From contig CM024172.1 in assembly GCA_013433145.1 (NCBI GenBank), forward strand, positions 5,145,213 through 5,209,212: a stretch of 64,000 nt of DNA. The letters run 5' to 3'. The position numbers and the translations under genes were made by a program. How positions within the stretch are numbered: the stretch's first letter is position 1; every line of letters begins with the position of its first letter. The notes beneath the pieces were generated by a model. The model did not search any database. It had not been told where the DNA came from and saw nothing but the letters and a program-made list of their open reading frames with translations. Source of the stretch: Ascaris suum. Taxonomy: Eukaryota; Nematoda; Chromadorea; Rhabditida; Ascarididae. Positions 23,707 through 35,700 of this stretch are shown piece by piece.

Positions 23707-26700
23707 CGTTGAATAATCACCGTTCTGCGTCTCCAGAACAAGGACGCTTGTCTGTTAGATAAACGGTACACGATAAGAACTGGTTTTATCCATTTTGTAA
23801 CAACTCTGGGCTCATATATAGAAAAGAGTTACATAAGGATCCTCCCGCATCAAAGGACGAGAGAGGAATCCGAATAAAGCAAATAGATAAGCTTATTTCC
23901 GACGATATATTCTTTGCATTCAATAAACGCTTTACCCGAAATTAGAAACTCTGGAAAATAAAAAAAAACTCGGTGTTTTTGCCAACAAATGACAAACTTT
24001 TTTCAATCGGATCTCTTCACCCCCCCCCCCCCTCCCCTTCCCCTCTTCATCTTGGAAGCGCAGGGCTCGAATGGCTATGAGAATTTATCCACTTTTTTGA
24101 TCCGGGGCTGTGAGCATTTCATTCACTTTTCAGAGGGGACAAAAGTTTACGAAAGTCAGATGTCGGTGACCGTTACTGACTGTTCTTTACTGTTGAACTC
24201 GGCCATTGAACAAAATGGCCAAAATGTTGAACTCTGAAGCACACGACGGAACGGGGGCAACGCAATCTCACATAATGTAATTCATAGTGCAACGGTTAAA
24301 CGCAGTTTGAAGCATAAGGCTGCAAGGAAAACATGCCGCAACATTAAAAAACGTTAAGTGATGCCACTCTTAACTTGGCCAAAATGTGGTGAAAACCGCC
24401 GCTAAACAGTACTGGAAATCTTATTTCCGCTTTCTTAGTTCCGAGTTTCATTCTTTCCTGCCATAATAGAAACATGCGCCTATATCCCACTTGCACAGAC
24501 TGCTATGAGAACCAGGGAACTCCGCTTCATTCATCGCATCGAAGCTGCCAAGAAGGTAAAGAGTTTTTGACATTCGCAGCTCTTATAAATATTTATTTCT
24601 ATGGCAAGTGTACCCCTTTTCCGTTGCTGCTTCGTGATGAATTTTTATGGTGAACATATGCCGGACGGATGCGCGCTGCTTCTGCTGTCTCGTAGTACTC
24701 TTTTTGCGATGAACGGATCCGCAAAACAACTTGGGCAGGAAGGTACTGCAGTGATTTGTGTCCGAAATAGAAAACAAACAAGAAACGTTGTTAAAGTGCA
24801 ACTTAACGTTTGCTTTAAAAATAATACAAAACTTGACGGACCGAACATTTTGCAGCCCGAACAAGTGGAGCTGACATAAAGGATGTGCAGCACTGGCAAT
24901 GCTGATCATGCAGTTCGCTTCACAAGGGAGTAAGCCCTTAGGCAATGTACTGGAAATAAGAGGCTCTCCTTGCTGCACCACTGTGCCATTCACGATAGAA
25001 CCCAGCACCCCCTCCAGACTTGAAACGTTCACCGACAGTCCTGTATTCCCAAAACTATAAAAGAGACTTCCCTTAATGAATTGCTACATGGTTTCAACCC
25101 TCCTCCACCCCCCTCCCTCCCAAACGGGTTTGTTCGAGAAAGCTACGTTTGCTGCTGAAAAATTTGAGGCAGTTACTTTTAACGAGAAGAACAAGTCCTC
25201 AACCACAGCAACAGGACGCGGAGGTCCATGATCCTAAAATTATTTCAGACACTAAACTGAATTTCAGTCAACGGTGTTGGGATAACATGAAAAACCCCGC
25301 TACTATGATGAACTTCATCATTTCCTGTTTCGCAATCCGAGACAACTGTGATTCCTTTGCTGGACTACCACGCTGCAGTTTACAGTCGCCGCACTGATCC
25401 AGTTATGAGTTTGCTTAGAAGTGAGACTGAATTTACTCAATTATGCAAATGTGACCTTTGGTCACATGGATTTAAACTGTAACGAGTTCATCTTATTCGT
25501 GATTTTTGACGGCACTACATTAAGCTACCAGCTAAATATGGGCGGCCATAGAAGATACATGGGTAAATTACTGCTTGAAAACAAATTTTAAACACAATCA
25601 TCGCATTACATGAAAGTAGCAACAGTTTTTACTGCAAAAAAAGGAAATATTTGAAGTTAAACGATCGCTAACTCCGTCTCTATCGAACCCCAGCATGGTG
25701 CTCAACAGTTCGGGAAGGGAGGGGCATTTGTCTGGACCATCCGAACAATAGTAGCGATGTGCCCAAACGTATCACGCCTAGTGATAGCACTGTAAATCGC
25801 ACACCACGAAGAATAGTTTACGGTGACTCTGCACGTTAGGAGGAAAGTCCGGAAGGAAGTGTCACCGCAACTTACAACCTACTTTACTCTCAATTTTGCT
25901 GAAGACACGATATCCTCTTGTTCAAGGTCGCGAACACCACCACGTTACTTTCCCCTCAAGCCAATCGCTACCCGCACCAGCACATCTCTTAATGTGAGAA
26001 ACCCCCCAAAGCATACTCGCTACCCTTTGTCCGAGCACCCCCATCCCGTTTCGATTCTCGTAGTAGAATAAATACATATCACGTTCAAAACGATTCGCTC
26101 ACAATTATGCTGCTAATTTTTGAAACGGGGTTCCTCTAACGAATAGGCGGTAAACTCGAAAATTCGTTGTTGCTTCTCACATTTGAATTCAGAGGGAGTG
26201 AGTTGTTGGGTGGGTGGTTTCTTTTCGATGGACATAACATTTTGGTGCCTTTTCAGTATGTTCAGTGTTGGATTGTCGGGAAGTAATGAGTGAAGTCTGC
26301 AGCAACTTGTTGTGAAAGTAATTTCCCTATGTGGTGGTGGCGGTGCGCAGTGGAAGTTGCACACTCCGGAGCTTAAAAACTTGCCAAGCAGCTGAGATTA
26401 CATTGGTTGACGATTTTATCGTAGCTTGTCAAAAATAGACATAAAACTTGCTTCTTTGAGTTTTATGCAAGGTTTTGGTGAGGGAAGGGGTGGCCACACT
26501 GATTTCGGGATATTAAGCGAGGTGGTGTGAAAGGAAGGGGACTGTCTTGTTCTTGAGATTACCCGTGCATTCTCCATCCTCCTTTTTCCTTCCTCTTCTC
26601 CCGTCATCCCTCTCCCCGCCACTGAAAACGAATAGTATGGCGGCCGAGTGCCTTCGAGAGTACCTTTCATTTTATGGATTGTTTTTTATTGTTGTGCGTC

Positions 26701-26782
26701 GTATGTAGAGTGTATCATGATGAAACAGAAATGTGTTATCGGTGGATACATTCTCGGCGTATTTATTTTTCGGATTTGGAAA
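23707..26782. other. Intergenic between divergent WDR46 and RPAP1
   Basis: About 3 kb upstream of two divergently transcribed housekeeping-type genes, so both promoters should lie here. Visible are a 13-nt poly-C run at 24020-24032 and several open frames of 80-149 codons. The longest is 24583-25032 on the minus strand; none resembles a known protein and none shows paired splice sites. No TATA box stands out near either start. Confidence 0.5.
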
Positions 26783-29700
26783 ATGGAGCACTCCTTGAAA
26801 CGTCCGACACCGGAAGATACCGACGAAGACCTTTTACGCATGCAGGTATGTTAATCAACTTCTGTCAGGTTGTTTACTAGTTCCTGAAAAGCCTGCAAAA
26901 AAATTCGGCAGTTATTATGCGGGGAAAATATCCAACAGCAATAGGAGATGACCGAATTTAAAGCTTGGGGAGTTCAGAACTTTCTAATTTATGTGTCGTT
27001 CAATTTCGCCGTTAATTTTTGTGTGATTGAATCGTTTTGTGCTCATCAATTAGCAAGTCTCTTCGAATATGTGTTGAGTATCACTCTATTCATTGTTAAT
27101 TCGTAATCTCTTTGTTAATTTTATTAAACAGGTTCGTGTTATGTAACAGTGATAGTGATGAAGAAGAGTTCGGCTCGATAGTGTTGTGACCCGCAGAGGC
27201 GGCACAGAGGAGGAGAACGAGTGAGGTAGAGGGCGGGGGCCGATAAGCGTCGCTCGATGCCAATATGCAGGAGCACAGGCGAGATAGAAAAGTGGTTTAT
27301 AGGAACCACCATGGCCCGTCAACGCGGGTCGAACCAAAGCCATCCAGATTGGCCGGGGCACGATCTGTAGAGGTCTCGGATATCGCCTGGGGCGGCACAA
27401 GAGCACATTAGTTGGTCGATGACATCATGTGAAGATCAACAAAAAGAATCGGCTGCACGAGTAAATGTGATCACTTCAGTGTCAGATCATGTCCTGGTCG
27501 GATCTTCGATACTATAACCAACGAATATCGTTAAAAACGTTACAAGTCCCGAGAGGAGGGACTGAGATCTGTTGCAGTTACAGTGATCAATTGTAGGTGT
27601 GCTCACCAGAAAGTTCACGTCAGTTCTATTTCCTCGGAAGAGAGTGAGCTGATCAGAGAGAGCTGATGATATTCGTTACTGCGTAATGCTAGAGAAACTC
27701 ATTTTTGCATAAAGACGATGCAATTTGTGTTGATTTAATCGGATAGTTTATGAAGTTCTATTATATTTTAGTTAGGTTTTGTGGCTTTGCACTTGAATTA
27801 ATAACGCTTATTAATTTATAATAAATCAGGACTTAAAATATGATGTCATAAATTAGTAGGACTTCAAATAATTTACAGTTCTTTTTGCATGTATCTTTTT
27901 TAAAGAAATTCACGCTGTTTGTCTTTGAGGAAGAATTCGAGAGCGCTCGATTGGAGGGGAGGTGCGACACTCAACTCAGCGTCAATATTAAGAAGGTACT
28001 GATTAAAGGTTTCAACCGTTGTAAAATTTTGAATGATTTTCGCAGAGTAAATTTTCCCCATTACTTTGTTTTCTTTTTTTTCGTATTTCGGCATCATTGT
28101 TTCCCACTAATCTCTTTTCGCAGGGACCACCCGAGTGTTTCTTGCTTTTCGCAGATTTTTCTCGTCTCACTGCCTATTCTTATTACTTGTTTTTCGTTTT
28201 TCCTCGCTCGTTCCCTCGCAGTGTTATGTCTCCTCGCACTCAAACACTTTTCGAGGGTTCGTCGCCTTTTCGAGTGAAATTCCTTCTTCTTTTCCCTCAC
28301 TCAAAACTTTTAAAGTTTTTACTCTCAGTTGGAAATAATTAAAAGAACTTTCGAGTCGACGCACATGTTTACATAATTTTGCTCACTTCGTTTAGGAACT
28401 GCAGAATGACGTCACTTTCTCAGAGCTTGCTCTCTTTATTCAAAACTCCAAATTTGCATTGGTTCACTCATTGAGTCGATCGGCCTCCATCTTTAGACCT
28501 CAATTAGTCGGGAATTGTGGAACACTTTGTCGCACATCCTCTTTCCCGGCTGCAGTGATCGGAATTCGTGGTCGCCTTTTATGCTATCATATTGCCTCAC
28601 TCCCCCCCCCCCCCCCCCCCCACTTCGCCGCCATCATTCCCACTTGCACACCCGTTTCCTTCTTTTTCCTTTTATTTTTCTCAGTTGGAATTGGTGGATG
28701 CACTGGTGTTAACGTCATCACGCCTTCAGATGAGCACCAAAACCAATCCAATGCCATCTCAAAGTGCTGTGCGTGCGCATAGCAAAGTTGCCGAGGAGAT
28801 AAAGCGTAATGCGGAGAAGACAAAATTTTTGGCCAAGAAGCGAGGAGGGCGTTTCACACTCGATCTGGACGTGCTTAAGGAGGAGAGTACCGCACAAGTT
28901 CTCTTCTCTGTGCAGGTGTCTTTTCTACCTTCCTGCACTGCCTAAAAAACTAGGAGATACTCTCTGTCTGCACAAGGCTATGGGTTTCCATTTGACTGTC
29001 GACATGTTAGGGCTGACATGTGGGGTTTGCATTTTCGCAAAAGCGAATCCTCAGTTTCACCTCTTGTCGCTTATCGAGCTGAAGGAGCGAATCGCTGAGG
29101 AAAAGAAATTCATCGTGGGGTTGTGAAATAATTCAGTGGGAAATGCGAGTTGAGCAAAGAACGAGTGGCAGCCGGATAGTCGTAATCATTTTTATGTACA
29201 TCCAAATTTCCAGCTGTTAGGTACTCTGCATATCGACTGCATCAAATATATAAAAAGCTTTTCGTGTTACTTAAATATTTTTCTTATTTTTTTAAAAGAT
29301 GCGTTATCAGAGATCGATAAGACCGTTAGCGTTGTTGTGGCATGGTTTTAAGAGCAGCTGAAATGAAGCGTCCAATAAATCTCTGAGGGATTACGATTCA
29401 ACGGCTAGGATGTTCTTTTTACTATGCATGCAATGATGTCAACTCACCCCCATCGTTTAGTACCCACAATTTTACGCGTTTAAAAGATGTTATACCTATT
29501 GATCCATACCTTCATCCCCGTAAAATTCAACCTTTACTGCTTTACCACTTCATGTTCGAGGCAAAAGAGCATTGAAATTAACGGAAGCATTGAAAATGTT
29601 ATTATCGATTGCACGTATCGACAGCACGACGGGAAGATGTATGAAGGCTATTCCGAACGGGATAGTGCACGGTGCCAGCGCAAACTTATCGGTTAAAGAC

Positions 29701-32700
29701 GTATAAATGGAAATAATTCCGCTCTTTTGTTGTTTAAAAATATCGATTTCCCTACTGGTGCGAAGTTGTGTTCTCTTGCTCAATATGTGAAATGTTTTTG
29801 CCCATTTTGGTGCATAGTCAGGAATTAAAGCCTCCCTTTATGGGTACCGTCTCTACTCATGTAACGTTCCATTACTGAAATGCTGAAAATATCACAAAGT
29901 AGTTTTATCAATCAATGTTAGAACAAACTACATTTATAATAAGGAATTCGCACATTATGATGTTTATGCTACACGACCGTCGATTTAGTGATCGCAAAAC
30001 GGTTTCAAACGAGAGCCGTGATACTCAGAAACTTGAGAACTTGATTGTACGAGGCGAAATTTAATTTCTGCCGCATTAAATAGCGTTTTATTGTTCGTTC
30101 TGATCGAGATTTTGGTTAAGGAAAAGAACGCGGAGTATTTGGAGGGCACACATCGAAAACCGTTCTGTTTTAGTGGACTCGGCGATGAATATTCAAAAGA
30201 CGACGGATTCCCGGATGTGTTGGATTTATCACGGTATGCCGATGCTCGAGATTTTCTTACGACGATTATTCTCTGCTTATATATCTGCTGACAGAGCGCT
30301 GGTGCATATTAAGGAGTGGCACAAGAGTGGGAGAAGAGAACTGGGATATTGATAGCTTGGGAATAATGCAGGGGAAGTGGACTGCAAACCATGAAGATGG
30401 AAAGGGGGAGGAGGAGATGGCCATGACAAGAATACAAATTGCTCCAGCAGCTTAGCTTATAACGTTGACATATTCGGATGCTTGAGACGATTCTGAGCTC
30501 GGAAGTCGGAGCACCTTGAGAATGCTCAGGAAGACCTCGAGGTTGGCTGTGCCCCGAAAATTTGCGACGAGGCGCTAGGCTTGAGATACCTTGAAGATTT
30601 TCAGAACTGCTTCGATCATCGGAGCGCTTGAGGTTTCGACCTTTCCTAAAGAAGTGAATTCGACATTGAGTGCTTCAGTGCTCGAGCTCTCCTGCGTACC
30701 GTTTGCTTTCCCAAGTTTCTAAACACAGCCGGAAGAGTTTGAAAACCTTTGCATCGAGCCAGATGGGTGGAGGGAAATTTCTAGAAAAGGTTTTTCCTAT
30801 ATGTGCACTGTTTACATGGGATTTTTAAGGTACTTTATACCAGATGAATCAGGGGAGTTATATGCGAATCCCAAAGATGGTCGAAGTTTATTTGCAATCG
30901 AATTCGATAGACTCAGTGGGAAGGTTGAAGGTATATTTTCTTAGTTTTTCAGAGATGTTTTTGGCTCCCCTTTAATCAACAATTTTATAACGCAGCAGTG
31001 AAAACTTATATGAATTGTTTCTTATGAGTTTCTTTACTTTACGATTCTTTTAATAAATTCGTCGAAGAAGAAATGGTTTATATCATCTGATTATGGCGGA
31101 TTTGCTTGACAACAATGTGATCATCTATTTAAGTCGGAAGGTGAGTGGGTAATCCAAATTCTTCTCGTTAATTATTCGAAACTATGAGCTATTCGTTTAG
31201 AGTTTTGTACTGATGCGCATAACATATCTCAACAGGTTAAATTGTGCGTTTACTCATCAGTCTTGTGATCACTATATTCTTTGAGGAAGGTATTTAGCTT
31301 CTTCAGCACTAATTTATGTAAATGGTACTTGTCTTTTATAAGTGAATGAAAATCCCCTAACGTTGGTCAATTTTATCAGCGTCCGAAAATTATTCGACTC
31401 TCGAAAGCCGTTTTCGATATGTTAGTGACGTTATCATAAGGTGTTTTTTGTTTTATCGCACAGCGTGCAATAAAACCCTTCGGTTGAAGTGTTTCCCGAA
31501 AGTTGGTTAGGCTTGCATCGAACAGCATTAATCGCATCTAATATATCTGCTGCTTTATAAAAATTAAGCGTTTTTTGGTGTAGCCGATGTTATTCAAGTG
31601 CTCATTCAGTCAGTATTTTCCTAGCAGCAGTAGACGACTACTGTTCGGGTCCATCGACGGCTGATAAACAGCCTCGTGAAGAAAGCGAAGCGGAGACAAT
31701 CTCAAAGGAGAACATGAAACGTATTCAGGCGATGAGCAAGGAAGAACTGCTTAGTGCACAACGTGAAATCGTCGAGCGGTTTGGTAAGCTGTTACTTTTG
31801 ATATATTTCCTTTCATTTATATAGAAATAACAATTTTCATATCAAAGTGCGTTAAGAAAATTCCACTGACATTTGAGGTCGTTGGGTCTTTATCATATCA
31901 GAAGTTGTTTCATCTGGGATATCCGTCCGCTGAATTATGTTTCAGCGAATTCAAATATTGATTGTTTATCGGTCATAGCTTAATTTCGACACTAAAGGCA
32001 GCATAATCGAATCTTTCGTTTACCCCTTTTGCTTTCTTTCGAATACATCTTTATGTCTGTATTGGTTAAATCAGTAGGTTGTTTGGCTGCTGGTGAATGA
32101 AAGATTGTAATTCAATTCGAATGAACGAAAAGCAGAGCCCTTTTTCCAGTGATATCCTTTGATTTTGTTCAGATCCGAAGATAATCGAATTTTTGAAGAC
32201 GAGATCAAAAAAGAAAACTGATACGATAACAACGGCATCCAGTCACAAAGGTATTTCCCTTGTCGATGATTGCGCACCATTATTCTTTTGCTTAACTATT
32301 GGTTGTCAACGTTAAGACGTTACCGCTTACATCGAACATAGCTCAAACACTCACCAGTAAATAAATCTCCTGTAAGAACTTTAGGAGTCACAAACCCAGG
32401 GTTTTTATTCGACGTTGTACAGTATACTTTTGATTAAACATTCTTTAATGTTAAGAACATTGGTGTAGACTAAAGTAAATGTTTTGTGGAACAGTTGCAT
32501 CCCGGGAAATCGCTATGGGCGGCGACGATTGTCGATGTTGGCACACTTCTAGGATTAACAGTATTAACTTTATCAAATGCATTGAAATGGCAACTGCAAT
32601 ATAGATGACCGGTACGAATTTTGCTGCTCTAAATTTTAACTCATTTTTAATACTTGCACTGTGAATTGATAACAAATACTTTTCTGGAAGAAATATTACA

Positions 32701-35700
32701 GTTTAATGGTAATTCCTTTGCAGCGGAGGGTTGAACTGAAATAGGCGATTCGTAAACAGCTGATATATGAAGGATGTGCTCATGGGATAGGGAAGGAGAG
32801 ACAAGAAAGCAAGGACCTACCTTGGAAAACAGCAGAAGAGGTGGCTGCCAATTTTGGGCTGTGTATTGGGAAGGAGTTCACTTCGCTATAAAAGAAAGAG
32901 AAGAAATTAGCGAAAACTGTATGAGTACACTGTCCTTGGTAGATCCTCACCTTTCCCCCTCACCCTCCATCTCGGAAATTTTTATGCTTGCCCAACTGTC
33001 ATAAAGCATTGCGTTAGTGATTCGACAGTCCAAGCTGCTTAAGTTTTTCCCAGCTTTAGGTAATCATTTGATATAGGGGTTCGATAAACTGCATCAGTTG
33101 GAGTTGGTATGAGCTTATGGCAGAAGTGGAAGTGAGGAAGCAGTTTTATTACTGAATGTTTCACCCGTGGACGGGTGCCCATACCTCTATCATGTGCATC
33201 CTGTGTGTTTCCTTTTGCAGTTGATGGCTACCAGTCATCGCAAGAATGGAGCAAATTTTTAAACCATTTTCACTGTTGTCGGCTCCTTATTTAAAAAATT
33301 TGTGCGCTACAGCTTTGGTTTGTTGTGTTGAAGGGAATATATTCAAAAAATTAATGCTTTTGCAGAATCTCGGTTCAGACAAATACGTGATATGGGCAAA
33401 GAGCGAGCAGAAGAGCTCATGAGGGAAGAGGAGGGGGCTCGAAGCAAAGAGATGATTGTGGAGGATAAGGTGAAGGAACTCGAGGTATTTCCCACAAAAG
33501 TGGCTGCAGCAGCTGGAAAATCGTGTGCTTGTGAGGACAGGGACGCTGCATATACACGTCTTGCCATTGTAAGCATACCTGGAGTTACTGCTCAAAGTTA
33601 CAATAGTTTTCATTCAGTTGTCACGATGTTGCAACTTGGAATTGATCACATATGCAACTCGTTCTTGAGTATTGCAACTTGAGCATGAACATTGCAATCT
33701 GATCATAAGCATTACAACTTGCACATAAATACTACGATCGTTAACATTATGAAGCATGCAGAGTGATCGGAGGAACCGGGAGGTTTACTCATCAATACGC
33801 AACGTGCGATGCGCAAATACTCTAACGAATAATACACTCGATTTCTGTTCGATGTACGAGTGAATAAATTGCATACATAAATTTGCAAATGGTTTCGTAA
33901 CGAAAAAGTGCATACGCACCAATAAAAGTATGTTCAGCTACCATGTTGCAAATTGAAGTTTCGTAACGAAAGCAGCATCTAGTTGGTGTTAACAGTGCTC
34001 GAGGGTGTATGGTGAGCAGGCCGGTCTTATGAGCTGCTGACTGCGAAGAGCTGGGAAAAGGGCTGACTGTGACATTGTGCCGAAGTTTTTTTTCTTTTTT
34101 TGAGGAAGCCGTACAATTGGATTTTGCTTCGAAATGTTTGCGACGAATCATTCCTCGTCAACAACAAAACATTGTAAGGCTATTCGACAGCTTCCGCACG
34201 CCAATCGAGTAAGTTGCATTCTTTTACGCTTATATTTCACCTCTCTTAATAAGCAGCTTTATCCTCAAACATCGGAGAAAAACATTTATTTAAAGTGTGC
34301 AGGTTTCACCTTTTATTTATTTTTTGTTTTGCTTATTTGCAGTATGGTTGTAAATGTTTCCCACTAGAAGTTTGAAATAGGAATTCAGACCTTTTAGAAA
34401 TGCTCCAGTATTGCGATTTAGTTGTGTACTTTCTTCTGCAATGAACTTTTAGAGGTTATGAGGGGAATGACGAACTGCTGGAAATGGCTCGTTCAAACTT
34501 GCCGTCTATAAAGGGTCTCTACCTCGAGGAAATGTTAGTTTATTCATTTTAAATCACTTTATTGTGATATAAGAATAAATTTGTTGCTCATGGTTTGGCG
34601 TCAACGACAACGGCTTCTCAAAGTTATCTTGCAGTACTTTAAGTGTAGTGGCTTATTCACTCGATTTTCGATGGGTACTGGTGAACACCATATAAACAGC
34701 TAATAATATCATGTCTCATATGTTTGATTATCATTGACGTATATACGCTAGAGGACTTCACGAGCAAATAAAAGCCCGAGTAGTTGTAAACCATGATTTG
34801 AAGCCTATGCAACCCGCAATCTTCGATGAAACTTAAGATGGACGTGAACTTTAATGTAAGTTTATTAATTTTCAGTCCCCATTTGAGTCTCCCCTTCGGC
34901 TGCCACCGGGAGCGAGACCGGAATGGGGAATGACAATCAACTCCTGACGGTTTAAAGCAGTTCCTGGTCCAGGTCGGGTGAAAGGCGGTCATTCACTCAA
35001 ATGCGGGACGGGTTTTAACACACTTCCTCTTGGTCAAGGAAAAACCTGATATTGACTCAGCCTTCGGTCGAGAGCAGAAGTTATTTAATTCAGACTTCTT
35101 GTTATTTTTCTTTCTGGCAGTGCTGTAAGCATTGCGATGTTGCACGACCGTTCGCGTTCGGGGAACTCCGGCTTCTGTTAACCTGCCATTGCAAGCGATT
35201 AAATCCCTCCACGTGTTCGTAGCTTTGTTGAATCCAACAAACGTTGTAATGCAATGGTATGAAAAACTCGAATAATATAAAACCTGCAGTGGTAATGGGA
35301 CGTAGAGAAATTACTAGTTGCTCTTGGATTGGTATTGTAATCTTTTTTGTTGTAGCGATAATCGAGTGAGAATTCCACTGTTTTTGTTTGAAATTTAGGA
35401 ATAGCGAAAGTGGTGCCACATATCGGTTCATGGATGGCCTAAACCCGGTTACAGACGGCGCATGGACTCTTTTGCCAATAAGAAAGGTGTTGGACACTTG
35501 CCAGAAGGATTTGTGAGCTATTCACTTCATTTTTCTAATGTTCCTATTTTCATTAAAGAGCTCCTAATTAGCTTTTTGTATTCAGTAGAATGGCTGAAAA
35601 TTGATTTGCATTGTGATCGATTAGGCGCCCCTGGGAAGCGTAATTTGTGGATCCATTCCCACCGTAACCAAACGTCTTTGACTCCCTCTCTCTCACAAAG

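Noticed and set aside
24583..25032. 149-codon minus-strand frame between WDR46 and RPAP1
   Set aside because: Not recognised, overlaps frames on both strands, and one frame of this size is not surprising in 64 kb.
27086..27406. 106-codon minus-strand Arg/Pro-rich frame
   Set aside because: It follows from the GC-rich block in which stops are rare; no similarity seen.
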